Below, piece by piece: positions 16,184 to 24,765 of a stretch of DNA of 64,000 nt. A model generated the notes under the pieces. The model was not told the origin of the DNA, searched no databases, and worked only from the letters and a program-made list of their open reading frames with translations. Where the stretch lies: the NCBI GenBank assembly GCA_900543165.1, contig UQQQ01000002.1:62001-126000 (forward strand). The letters run 5' to 3'. A program made the position numbers and the translations under genes. How positions within the stretch are numbered: the stretch's first letter is position 1; the number at the start of each line of letters is the position of its first letter. Origin of the DNA: an uncultured Dialister sp. (lineage in GTDB: Bacteria > Bacillota > Negativicutes > Veillonellales > Dialisteraceae).

Positions 16184-16822
16184 TTGTATCCTGTGAATCT
16201 CAAAGCGGAGGGCCTTCGCGCGCTGGTCATCGGCGGCGGCCATGTAGCTCTTAGAAAGGTGAAAAAGTTAATCGCAGAGGGAGCAGACGTGACAATCCTT
16301 GCGCCGGAAGTCGTTTCTGACATCGCGGCGCTTGCAGAAGCAGAAAAGGTGCATTGGGAAAAGCACCTTTTCCGTGGTGACGATCTTTCTCTTTATGGGC
16401 TGGTGGTGACGGCCTGTGGCGTGAGGGAAGTGGCAGAGGCGGTGCATCAGGCATCGAAGAGGAGCCATTTCCTTTATAATGCTGCAGATTTTCCTCCGCT
16501 GGGGAATTGCTCACTGCCGGCTGCTTTTGATGCGGGAGGGATCCAGATCACCGTTTCTACGAATGGCCGCTCGCCTGCGATGGCGAGGTACATGAAAGAG
16601 TGGCTTTCCGCGAAAATCCCCGAGGGCTTTGGCCTGTGGCTGGACCGGGTGGGAAAGATGAGAGTGGAAATGAAAGAAAGGATCAGCACCAGCGAGGCCA
16701 GGGAAGCCTTCTGGAGAGCTGTTTTTACTGAAGATATTATGCATCTGGTGATGCAGGGAAAATTAGACGAAGCAGAGGAGTGTGTACGTCATGCAGTTGG
16801 TCGTTTTGGGGCTGAATCATAA
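16184..16822 (+). CDS. Precorrin-2 dehydrogenase / sirohydrochlorin ferrochelatase-like (siroheme synthase N-terminal type)
   Basis: A 212-residue protein of the CysG-N/Met8/SirC family, oxidising precorrin-2 to sirohydrochlorin with NAD+. The Rossmann motif VIGGGHVALRK is at residues 15-25, and the conserved YNAADFPPLGNCSLPA and STNGRSPAMARYMKEW segments follow. Start is TTG 16184 with GAGGAG at 16171-16176, consistent with the family N-terminus (MYPVNLKAEG). The end overlaps hemA by 32 bp. First gene of the operon that makes its substrate. Whether it also inserts metal is not visible. Confidence 0.88.
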   Translation: MYPVNLKAEGLRALVIGGGHVALRKVKKLIAEGADVTILAPEVVSDIAALAEAEKVHWEKHLFRGDDLSLYGLVVTACGVREVAEAVHQASKRSHFLYNAADFPPLGNCSLPAAFDAGGIQITVSTNGRSPAMARYMKEWLSAKIPEGFGLWLDRVGKMRVEMKERISTSEAREAFWRAVFTEDIMHLVMQGKLDEAEECVRHAVGRFGAES

Positions 16823-18074
16823 GACAGTCCCGGTAGATATTCGTGAGCAGTTCGCGATTTCGCCAGACAGTGCGAGAAGCGGGCTGATTCATCTGGATGA
16901 ACAGGAAGGGATCGAGGAGGCCGTCGTGCTTTCCACCTGTAACCGCACTGAGATCTATGCGGTACTCAAGGATGAGACAGCGAAGAAAACGCTGTACGAT
17001 TTCTTTTTGGCGCTCTCGGGAAACAGTGAAGCGAAGGATGAATATTTCTTCTATTTCGAAGGGGAAGCCTGCATCCGCCATCTTTTCGAAGTGGTCTCCG
17101 GTCTGGACTCCATGGTCATCGGAGAGAGCCAGATCCTGAATCAGATCAAGACGGCGTACACGATGGCGCTCGAAGAAAAAGCGACCCGCACCATCCTGAA
17201 TACACTCTTTCACCGTGCCATCCGCACGGGAAAGCGCGTGCGGACGGAGACGCAGATTTCCTACAGCGCGGTATCTGTCAGCTATGCAGCGGTGAAACTT
17301 GCGGAGAAGATCCTGGGCGGCTTGGTCGATCGCACCGCCATGGTCTTCGGGGCGGGCGAGGCGGCTGAGCTTCTGGTGAAGAACCTGCAGGGTAAAGGAC
17401 TCAAAAAGGTCATCGTGACAAACCGCCACGTCGAGAAAGCAGAAGAGCTCGCCAAGAAGATTGACGGCGAGGCAGTGCCGTTCAAAGGCGCACTCCAGCA
17501 TGCCGAAGATGTCGATATCATCGTGACAGCGACCGGAGCCTCTCAGTACATCGTAAAAGCATGGGATGTCAGAAACCTCATGATGAAGAGAAAGACACGT
17601 CCGCTGGTCGCTATCGATATCGCAGTGCCATGCGACATCGAGCCGTCGGTCGGTGACATCCGCCATGTGACGCTTTATAATATCGATGATCTGCAGGATA
17701 TCGTCGAGAGCAATATCCGTTTCCGCGAAGGGGAGGCAGAGCGTGCGAAGGGCATCATCGAGGAAGAGATAGAGTCCATCGAGGACCGTTTCACGTATCT
17801 GTCCACGCGTCCGGTCATGGTGTCTCTTTCGGATAAAGCCGAGGAGATCCGTCAGCGCGAGCTGCGTCATATTTTTGCCAAGATCGATGGACTGACAGAG
17901 GAAGATAAACGTGTCCTGCAGTACATGACACGTATGATCGTCCGCAAGATCCTTCGCGAACCTATGATGCATCTCAATGAACACGCGGGCACCAAGTGGG
18001 AAGATGCGGATAAGTCAGCCGTGACCCGTCTCTTCAAGCTGGATGTTAGAAAGGGGCAGGCACTTGAAAAATAA
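16791..18074 (+). CDS. hemA: Glutamyl-tRNA reductase
   Basis: A 427-residue enzyme for the first committed step of the C5 tetrapyrrole pathway: glutamyl-tRNA(Glu) to glutamate-1-semialdehyde using NADPH. N-terminal catalytic motif STCNRTE (nucleophilic cysteine), conserved GESQILNQIK, NADPH-binding VFGAGEAAELLVKNL, and a C-terminal helical dimerisation domain. Start ATG 16791 follows GAGGAG; GTG 16782 is too close to the site. It overlaps the upstream sirC-like gene and abuts hemC. Confidence 0.95.
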   Translation: MQLVVLGLNHKTVPVDIREQFAISPDSARSGLIHLDEQEGIEEAVVLSTCNRTEIYAVLKDETAKKTLYDFFLALSGNSEAKDEYFFYFEGEACIRHLFEVVSGLDSMVIGESQILNQIKTAYTMALEEKATRTILNTLFHRAIRTGKRVRTETQISYSAVSVSYAAVKLAEKILGGLVDRTAMVFGAGEAAELLVKNLQGKGLKKVIVTNRHVEKAEELAKKIDGEAVPFKGALQHAEDVDIIVTATGASQYIVKAWDVRNLMMKRKTRPLVAIDIAVPCDIEPSVGDIRHVTLYNIDDLQDIVESNIRFREGEAERAKGIIEEEIESIEDRFTYLSTRPVMVSLSDKAEEIRQRELRHIFAKIDGLTEEDKRVLQYMTRMIVRKILREPMMHLNEHAGTKWEDADKSAVTRLFKLDVRKGQALEK

Positions 18075-18990
18075 AATCACCATCGCGACCAGAGAAAGCC
18101 TTCTGGCTCTTTGGCAGGCGAAATACGTCGCGCATGCTTTGGAAGAAGCACATCCGGGGCTCACTGTCGAGCTCTTTCCCGTCAGTACGAAAGGAGATCA
18201 GATCCTCGATCGTCCGCTGGTTGAAATCGGAGGAAAAGGACTTTTCATTAAAGAACTTGAGGTCATCCTGCTCGAAGGGAAGGCGGATATCGCCGTCCAC
18301 TCTTTGAAGGATATGACAGCGGAATGTCCGAAAGGGCTCACCATCGCCGCAGTCACGAAGCGAGAAGATCCCAGAGACGCCTTCGTATCGAACAAATACC
18401 GGTCGCTGGACGATCTTCCGCTCCATGCGAAAGTGGGGACATCGAGCCTCCGGCGTCAGGCGCAGCTCCTGCACCTGCGCAGGGATCTGGAAATCAGATC
18501 CCTGCGCGGCAATGTGCAGACCCGTCTTCGGCATCTGGATGAAGGTGACTTTGATGCGATCATTCTTGCGGCAGCAGGGCTCAAACGTCTCGGTCTTGCC
18601 GAGCGCATCTGTTCTTTCATTGATACAGAGACAAGCATCCCGGCTGCAGGACAGGGGGTCATGGCAGTCGAAGCCCGGTCAGATGACAAGGAGACACTGG
18701 ACTTGATTTCTTTCCTGCATGACAGCGATGTGGCATCCTGCATCAGCGCTGAGCGTGCGTTCCTTGCCAAAGTCGGCGGGGACTGCAAAGTACCGGCTGG
18801 CATCTATGCGGTAGCGAAAGATGGCGGCATCGAGGCCCATGCCTTTATCGCTTCCACCGATGGAAAGAGACTCTATCGCAGCAAGAGATTGGCTGCTGTT
18901 TCTGAAGCCGTATCTGTCGGAAAGGCTCTGGCTGCAGAGCTTTTGGATGCCGGCGGAAGAGAAGTGCTTGAGGAAATGCAGAAAATATAA
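18064..18990 (+). CDS. hemC: Porphobilinogen deaminase (hydroxymethylbilane synthase)
   Basis: A 308-residue enzyme polymerising four porphobilinogens into hydroxymethylbilane. Conserved TRESLLALWQA, KGLFIKELE, HSLKDM, GTSSLRRQAQL, RGNVQTRL and the dipyrromethane-cofactor cysteine in GGDCKVPAG. TTG 18064 is preferred as start because AAGGGG precedes it by 7 bp and the protein then begins as the family does; ATG 18043 would add 7 residues and has a poor site. It overlaps the end of hemA by about 11 bp. Confidence 0.94.
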   Translation: MKNKITIATRESLLALWQAKYVAHALEEAHPGLTVELFPVSTKGDQILDRPLVEIGGKGLFIKELEVILLEGKADIAVHSLKDMTAECPKGLTIAAVTKREDPRDAFVSNKYRSLDDLPLHAKVGTSSLRRQAQLLHLRRDLEIRSLRGNVQTRLRHLDEGDFDAIILAAAGLKRLGLAERICSFIDTETSIPAAGQGVMAVEARSDDKETLDLISFLHDSDVASCISAERAFLAKVGGDCKVPAGIYAVAKDGGIEAHAFIASTDGKRLYRSKRLAAVSEAVSVGKALAAELLDAGGREVLEEMQKI

Positions 18991-19168
18991 ATAAGGGTTC
19001 AAGATCCGAGGAGCCTGCGAGGTGCGCTTCTGCGTCCCCGATAAGGGGCTGCATAGGAGCGAGGGCATGCGCCGAATATAGCGAGCGACTGTGGTATTTC
19101 AGTCATCCGTCACTTCTGACCCCTCATCCAACCAAGAACTACCCACTAAAGAAAACGAGGAGATTTCT
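18991..19168. other. Spacer between hemC and cobA-hemD
   Basis: 178 bp with no gene. Contains GGTTC near 18996 and an R3-like tail (TTTCAGTCATCCGTCACTTC, then CTCATCC) at about 19096-19130. The middle, CGAGGAGCCTGCGAGG to TAGCGAGCGACTG, is not recognised. Confidence 0.4.
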
Positions 19169-20689
19169 ATGAAAAAAGGGAAAGTATATTTGATCGGAGC
19201 TGGTCCGGGAGATCCGGAACTTTTGACGCTGAAGGGCAAGCGCTGCCTCGAAGAAGCCGATGTGATCGTCGGTGATTACTTGGCGGATCCTCGCCTTTTG
19301 AAATATGCGAAGCCCGGACACGAATACATTTATGTCGGTAAAAAAGCGGGCTGTCACACCATGAAACAGCATGAGATCAGTGAACTTCTCGCCGAAAAAG
19401 GGGAGGAAGGAAAGATCGTGGCCCGTCTCAAAGGCGGTGACCCCTTCGTCTTCGGACGTGGCGGGGAAGAAATCGAAGTGCTCCGCGCACATGGCGTGCC
19501 TTTCGAAGAAGTACCCGGTATCACGAGTGCCATCGCGGCGCCGGCCTATGCGGGCATTCCTGTCACACATCGCGGCGTGGCAGCCTCCTTTGCCGTCATC
19601 ACCGGACATGAAGACCCGACGAAAGACCAGTCTTCCATTCACTGGGATAAGCTGGCTGGCGGTGTCGATACGCTGATTTTCCTGATGGGCGTAGGCCATA
19701 CCGCGATGATTGCCTCCCAGCTGATGAAGTACGGACGCGCGGGTACGACCCCGGCAGCCTTTGTACGCTGGGGCACGCGCCCGTACCAGGAGACCTACAC
19801 CACGACACTTGAAAAAGCGGCAGAAGATGTGAAGAAGCTCGGGATCAAGCCACCGGCTGTTTTCATTGTAGGGGATGTGGTAAACCTGCGAAGCACCATG
19901 GACTGGTTTGACAATCGCCCGCTCTTTGGGAAACGCATCGTCGTGACCCGTTCCCGCAGCCAGGCTTCGAAGCTCGTGCATGTACTCGATGCCAAGGGCG
20001 CTCTCTGCGAAGAGATCCCTACGATTTCCATTTCCGCTCCGTCCGATGACTATGCAGGTCTCGACAAAGGCATCGCACAGATTTCCTCTTACCAGTGGAT
20101 CGTTTTCACCAGTCAGAATGGGGTAAACTGCTTCTTCGACCGTCTCTTCCAGCAGGGAAAAGACGTCCGTGCGCTGGGACATGCAAAGCTCGCAGCCATC
20201 GGACCTGTCACGGCGAAAGAGCTTAGAAAATACGGCCTGTCCTGTGACTGCGTGCCGGAAAAATACAAGGCGGAAGATCTTCTGACAGAAATGAAAAAGC
20301 ACGTGCAGAAAGGCGAGCGCGTATTCCTCCCTCGCGCAAAGGAAGCGAGAAATATTCTCCCTGAAGGAATCGAAGCGATGGGCGCACATTGCGATGTCGC
20401 TGAAGCATACATGACCACACCGGATCTGGAATACAAAGATCAGCTGATTTCTCTTCTGACACGTCATGAAGTCGATATCATCACTTTCACAAGCTCGTCG
20501 ACTGTGCACAATCTCATGAAACTGCTCGATGGGAAGAAGGAGCTCTTGGAAGGCGTCGCGCTCGCCTGCATCGGACCGATCACCGCAGATACCTGCCGAA
20601 GCTACGGCCTTGCGCCGCATATCGTTTCTGATGTCTATACCATTGATGGACTGGTGGAAGCGATCGAGAAGAATCCGGAAAAATACTGA
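19169..20689 (+). CDS. cobA-hemD: Fused uroporphyrinogen-III C-methyltransferase / uroporphyrinogen-III synthase
   Basis: A 506-residue fusion. Residues 1 to about 245 are a SAM-dependent SUMT (VYLIGAGPGDPELLTLKG, RLKGGDPFVFGRGGEE, GVAASFAVITGHE) that methylates uroporphyrinogen III to precorrin-2. Residues about 250-506 are HemD, closing hydroxymethylbilane to uroporphyrinogen III (ITFTSSSTV and IGPITA are typical). The fusion couples ring closure with diversion to siroheme/cobamide. CobA-HemD fusions are known in Firmicutes. Start ATG 19169 follows GAGGAG; the longer upstream frame has no site. Confidence 0.94.
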   Translation: MKKGKVYLIGAGPGDPELLTLKGKRCLEEADVIVGDYLADPRLLKYAKPGHEYIYVGKKAGCHTMKQHEISELLAEKGEEGKIVARLKGGDPFVFGRGGEEIEVLRAHGVPFEEVPGITSAIAAPAYAGIPVTHRGVAASFAVITGHEDPTKDQSSIHWDKLAGGVDTLIFLMGVGHTAMIASQLMKYGRAGTTPAAFVRWGTRPYQETYTTTLEKAAEDVKKLGIKPPAVFIVGDVVNLRSTMDWFDNRPLFGKRIVVTRSRSQASKLVHVLDAKGALCEEIPTISISAPSDDYAGLDKGIAQISSYQWIVFTSQNGVNCFFDRLFQQGKDVRALGHAKLAAIGPVTAKELRKYGLSCDCVPEKYKAEDLLTEMKKHVQKGERVFLPRAKEARNILPEGIEAMGAHCDVAEAYMTTPDLEYKDQLISLLTRHEVDIITFTSSSTVHNLMKLLDGKKELLEGVALACIGPITADTCRSYGLAPHIVSDVYTIDGLVEAIEKNPEKY

Positions 20690-20777
20690 TGGAAGCGTTA
20701 TCAGATCGAATCATTTTTTCCCAAATTCGCCTGTGGAAGCAGACGGTATATCACTTATTCAAAGGAGTCTGACAAAC

Positions 20778-21764
20778 ATGAAACTCAATACTCTTCGCCC
20801 TCGTCGTTTAAGAAGAACGGCTGCCATTCGCAGCATGGTCAGAGAAAACTCTCTGGAATTGAATGATTTCATCTACCCGATCTTTGTTGTACCGGGAACG
20901 AATGTGAGGGAAGAAATCCCGAGTATGCCGGGACAGTACCATCTCTCCGTCGACAATGCGGTCAAGATGGCAGAAGAAGTATACAAGCTCGGTATTCCCG
21001 CTGTAGAAATCTTTGGCCTTCCGGAATATAAAGATGACAAGGGCTCCTCTGCTTGGGATATGACGAGCCCGGTGCAGCGTGCCATTCGCGCCATCAAAGA
21101 AGCCGTGCCGGATCTGGTCATCGTGGGGGATGTCTGCCTTTGCCAGTACACGACAAGCGGTCACTGCGGCCAGCTGAAAGGCCATGAAGTCGATAACGAC
21201 CCGACACTGGAGCTTCTGGCGAAAGTTGCACTTTCTCAGGCAGAATGCGGTGCCGACATCATCGCACCGTCCGATATGATGGACGGCCGTATCGCGAAGA
21301 TCCGTGAGACGCTCGATGCGAATGACCTATCGCAGGTATCCATCATGTCGTATGCTGTGAAATATGCATCCGGCTACTATGGCCCATTCCGCGATGCGGC
21401 TGACTCGGCACCGCAGTTTGGCGACAGAAGAGGATACCAGATGGATCCGGCAAACAGTCGCGAAGCGATGAAGGAAGTCGACCTCGACATGGAAGAGGGC
21501 GCTGACATCATCATGGTGAAGCCGGCTCTTGCATACCTCGATATTGTCCGTCAGGTGCGCGACCGCATCGACCGTCCGGTGGCCTGCTACAATGTATCCG
21601 GTGAATACGCCATGGTCAAGGCGGCTGCTGCCAAGGGCTGGATCGACGAAAAGAGAATCGTTATGGAGTCCCTGCTCTCGATGAAACGTGCCGGCAGCGA
21701 TATCATCATTTCCTATCATGCGCCTGATGTAGCACAATGGCTGAAGGAGGAAGCAGGGAAATGA
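20778..21764 (+). CDS. hemB: Delta-aminolevulinic acid dehydratase (porphobilinogen synthase)
   Basis: A 328-residue TIM barrel condensing two 5-aminolevulinates into porphobilinogen. The Zn site is the cysteine-rich type (DVCLCQYTTSGHCG). The catalytic lysines fall in VSIMSYAVKYASGYYGPFRDA and MVKPALAYLD; GDRRGYQMDPANSREA is also conserved. Start ATG 20778 has AAAGGAG at 20761-20767. Stop and hemL start overlap by 4 bp (ATGA). Confidence 0.96.
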   Translation: MKLNTLRPRRLRRTAAIRSMVRENSLELNDFIYPIFVVPGTNVREEIPSMPGQYHLSVDNAVKMAEEVYKLGIPAVEIFGLPEYKDDKGSSAWDMTSPVQRAIRAIKEAVPDLVIVGDVCLCQYTTSGHCGQLKGHEVDNDPTLELLAKVALSQAECGADIIAPSDMMDGRIAKIRETLDANDLSQVSIMSYAVKYASGYYGPFRDAADSAPQFGDRRGYQMDPANSREAMKEVDLDMEEGADIIMVKPALAYLDIVRQVRDRIDRPVACYNVSGEYAMVKAAAAKGWIDEKRIVMESLLSMKRAGSDIIISYHAPDVAQWLKEEAGK

Positions 21765-23059
21765 TCGATCTCACGAAATCCAAAGCTGCGTTTGAAGAAG
21801 CGCGGAAATTCATGCCCGGCGGGGTCAATAGTCCTGTCCGTTCCTACCCGCACATGGGCTGCCCGCCGCCCTTCATTGCTTCGGCGAAAGGCTCTTACAT
21901 CACAGATATCGATGGGAATACCTATATCGATTACGTAGGCTCCTGGGGACCGATGGTCCTTGGACACGCACATCCCGCTGTCATTGCTGCCATTCAGAAA
22001 GCGGCAGAGCGAAGCACCTCTTACGGTGCACCGACACCGATGGAGACAGAAATCGCAGAACTGATCCATGAAGTCTATCCTTCTATCGAAAAGCTCCGTA
22101 TGGTGAACTCCGGTACCGAAGCGACGATGAGCGCACTTCGTGCTGCGAGAGGCTACACCGGTCGTGACAAGATCCTGAAATTCGAAGGCTGCTACCATGG
22201 ACACGGCGACAGCCTTCTCGTCAAGGCGGGCTCGGGCGCAGCGACTTTTGGCAGTCCGGACAGTGCGGGTGTCACGAAAGGCACCGCAAAGGATACCTTG
22301 GTTTCTCCTTATAATGACATCGATGCATTCAAAAAGCTGATGGATGAACAGGGGGACGAGATTGCAGCCGTTATCGTAGAGCCTGTCGCAGGCAATATGT
22401 GCTGCGTGCCTCCTGTCGATGGTTTCCTTGAAACGCTCCGCGCAGAAACGGAAAAGCATGGCACCGTCCTCATTTTTGATGAAGTTATGTGCGGCTTCCG
22501 CACCTCTTTCCACGGGGCGCAGGCGCGCTACCATATCCGTCCGGATATGACTTGCCTTGGTAAGATCATCGGCGGCGGCCTCCCTGCAGCGGCTTACGGC
22601 GGAAAGAGAGAAATCATGAACTGCATCGCTCCGGATGGCTCTGTCTATCAGGCGGGCACGCTTTCCGGAAATCCGCTCGCCGTCACGGCCGGTATCGAAA
22701 CGCTGAAACAGATGATGGCGATCCCGCATTTTGATGAAATACTTGAAAAGAAAACCGCCTCTCTGCTTGAAGGTTGGAAAGAGGCGGCTGATAAAGCGGG
22801 CGTCCCGCTCATCTGCCACCAGTCCGGCTCCATGTTTGGCATTTTCTTCTCTGAAAAAGAAGTGCTGAACTACCCGGATGCCTGTGAGGCGAATGCGGCC
22901 CAGTTCAAAGCATGGTTCCTCTCCATGCTTGATCAGCATATCTATCTGGCTCCGTCTCCTTTCGAGACACTATTCATGTCCTATGCCCATAGCGACGAAG
23001 ATATCGAAAAGACCATTAAAGCTGCCAAAGCAGCTATGGAAGCGGCAGCCAAAGCGTAA
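21761..23059 (+). CDS. hemL: Glutamate-1-semialdehyde 2,1-aminomutase
   Basis: A 432-residue PLP enzyme converting glutamate-1-semialdehyde to 5-aminolevulinate, the step after HemA. Visible: PGGVNSPVRS, NSGTEATMSALRAARG, YHGHGDS, the aspartate of IFDEVMCGFR, and the PLP lysine in LGKIIGGGLP. Start ATG 21761 overlaps the hemB stop, with GGAGG at 21746-21750. Last gene of the cluster, which lacks hemE and later heme genes. Confidence 0.96.
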   Translation: MIDLTKSKAAFEEARKFMPGGVNSPVRSYPHMGCPPPFIASAKGSYITDIDGNTYIDYVGSWGPMVLGHAHPAVIAAIQKAAERSTSYGAPTPMETEIAELIHEVYPSIEKLRMVNSGTEATMSALRAARGYTGRDKILKFEGCYHGHGDSLLVKAGSGAATFGSPDSAGVTKGTAKDTLVSPYNDIDAFKKLMDEQGDEIAAVIVEPVAGNMCCVPPVDGFLETLRAETEKHGTVLIFDEVMCGFRTSFHGAQARYHIRPDMTCLGKIIGGGLPAAAYGGKREIMNCIAPDGSVYQAGTLSGNPLAVTAGIETLKQMMAIPHFDEILEKKTASLLEGWKEAADKAGVPLICHQSGSMFGIFFSEKEVLNYPDACEANAAQFKAWFLSMLDQHIYLAPSPFETLFMSYAHSDEDIEKTIKAAKAAMEAAAKA

Positions 23060-23087
23060 AGCCGCTGACTCTGCTCTTTTGATAAAC

Positions 23088-23136
23088 GCATACAAACCGT
23101 CCTGCCATGTATCCGGCAGGGCGGTTTTTGTATGCG
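23088..23136 (+). terminator. Terminator of the tetrapyrrole cluster
   Basis: ACCGTCCTGCC (23096-23106) pairs with GGCAGGGCGGT (23115-23125), followed by T5. Outer CGCATACA / TGTATGCG arms extend the stem to 23088-23136. Confidence 0.9.
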
Positions 23137-23265
23137 CTCAGTCGCTCTGCTGCCCGCAGAAAGGGAAACTATGGACATTTTGACATACGATCCGCGTTTC
23201 TTTTGATGGCGTGGAGGTGGATCATCCATGCTTTTCGCGCATAGGTATAGATAAAAGATAGGTAT

Positions 23266-23294
23266 TTGCGATGAAGAGCGGTTCTCTGTATACT
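23266..23294 (+). promoter_or_regulatory. Promoter of the metallophosphoesterase lipoprotein gene
   Basis: TTGCGA (23266-23271), 17-bp spacer, TATACT (23289-23294), 50 bp before the start codon. Confidence 0.6.
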
Positions 23295-23344
23295 AAAGGA
23301 AAAACAGGGAAACAAGGATTCCTGAAGGAAGGAACTATAAAACC

Positions 23345-24625
23345 ATGATATACTGGAAAATATGCCTTGGAATAGCACTTGCGCTTTCGGCACTAGCAGT
23401 TTCTGCCTGCGGGGGAAGCACGGGGAAGGGAGCCTCTTCCGCTTCTTCTCCGGTGATTCAGACGATGCAGGCGCAGGCTCTGCGCCAGATCGTGGCAGCC
23501 GATAATACGAAAGGGCGCACGATCATGTGGCAGCTAAAGACAGAGAAAGACTGCACGCTGGAGTATCGCGTGAAAGGAAGCGATAGGATTTTCTCCGAGA
23601 AAGCCACGTCGAAAGCATACAAAGGGAATAACGGCGTCTCCGACAGCTATCTCTACACGGCGCGCCTTACGAATCTGGCAAAGGGTACAGACTATGAGTA
23701 CCGCACGCGCACGGGAGATACGGTCGGTGAGTGGTATCCGCTGAAGACCGACGACGGCAAATCTTTCAAGGCGGTCATTGTTTCTGATTCACAGAGCTCG
23801 GATTATGCGGACTGGGAGAAGTTATTCAAAGGTGCGATGGCACGGAACAAGGATGCGGATTTCTTCGTCGACCTTGGGGATATTGTCGACAATGGTGAGG
23901 ATGAGTACCAGTGGCAGACCTGGCTGAAATCGGTTGAGCCGACCATTTCGGATATTCCTCTCGCGCCGGCGCTAGGAAATCACGAGGCGTACACGCTCGA
24001 CTGGAAGATGATGCTCCCGGAGCGGTATACATCGCATTTCAACGTGCCTGAGAATGGAGACAGATCGCTTTCGAATCACTACTACTCTTTCGACTGGGGC
24101 GATGTTCATTTCACGGTACTCGATACATCGCTCTATGAAGAAAAAGAATGGATACCGGATCTCTACGAAAAAGAAAAGGTCTGGGCGAAAAAGGATATCC
24201 TGCAATCGAAAAAGAAATGGAAAGTGGTCCTGATGCACAAGGATCCTTTCCAGTACGGCTTCGCCGATCCTTTGCGGCCGGTGCGTCAGGAGGGCTTCTC
24301 CGAAGAAGGGGAGACCTTCATGCCGATCTTCGATGAGACAGGCGTGGATCTGGTACTTTCCGCCCATCTTCATACCTATCGTGATCGCGGTCATGTATAT
24401 GATTTTAAGAGAAATCCAAAGGGACCGGCGTATGTGATCCTTGGACTTTCCGGCAATGTGCGTTATCCGGGGCTTTGGAAAGAGCATTGGCTCGATGAAT
24501 ACACGGCGCCGCAGCCGGAAATAGACAATTATATGGTCCTTGAGGCTAGCGAGGATGCGCTCATCCTGACCGGCTACCTTCCTGACGGCAGTGAGCTTCA
24601 TCGGACGGAAGTCAGAAAGAAATGA
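23345..24625 (+). CDS. Metallophosphoesterase lipoprotein, purple-acid-phosphatase-like architecture
   Basis: 426 residues. An N-terminal lipoprotein signal peptide ends in LAVSAC (Cys22), so the mature protein should be membrane-anchored outside the cytoplasm. A fibronectin-III-like segment (about 45-130) precedes a calcineurin-type metallophosphoesterase domain with metal ligands in VSDSQ, DLGDIVDNG, LGNHEAY, LMHKDPF and LSAHLHTYRDRG. Substrate is unknown; phosphomonoesters or nucleotides are plausible from the family. Single gene between its own promoter and a strong terminator. Confidence 0.85.
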   Translation: MIYWKICLGIALALSALAVSACGGSTGKGASSASSPVIQTMQAQALRQIVAADNTKGRTIMWQLKTEKDCTLEYRVKGSDRIFSEKATSKAYKGNNGVSDSYLYTARLTNLAKGTDYEYRTRTGDTVGEWYPLKTDDGKSFKAVIVSDSQSSDYADWEKLFKGAMARNKDADFFVDLGDIVDNGEDEYQWQTWLKSVEPTISDIPLAPALGNHEAYTLDWKMMLPERYTSHFNVPENGDRSLSNHYYSFDWGDVHFTVLDTSLYEEKEWIPDLYEKEKVWAKKDILQSKKKWKVVLMHKDPFQYGFADPLRPVRQEGFSEEGETFMPIFDETGVDLVLSAHLHTYRDRGHVYDFKRNPKGPAYVILGLSGNVRYPGLWKEHWLDEYTAPQPEIDNYMVLEASEDALILTGYLPDGSELHRTEVRKK

Positions 24626-24631
24626 ATCAAG

Positions 24632-24673
24632 AAACGCGGATGACATTCAAAAAGGATGTCATCCGCGTTTTTT
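24632..24673 (+). terminator. Terminator of the metallophosphoesterase gene
   Basis: Perfect 15-bp arms, AAACGCGGATGACAT and its complement, with a T-run starting in the 3' arm. Confidence 0.92.
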
Positions 24674-24765
24674 GATTGCGGGGAAAAGCAGAATTCCTGC
24701 TCTTCAATCCACCGTTCCCCCTATATGTTACAATAGAGGAAATCATTCGCAGGGAGGGAAAAACG

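Noticed and set aside
20701..20735. Another R1 half copy upstream of hemB (TCAGATCGAATCATTTTTTCCC)
   Set aside because: Resemblance is limited to scattered short matches and could be chance.
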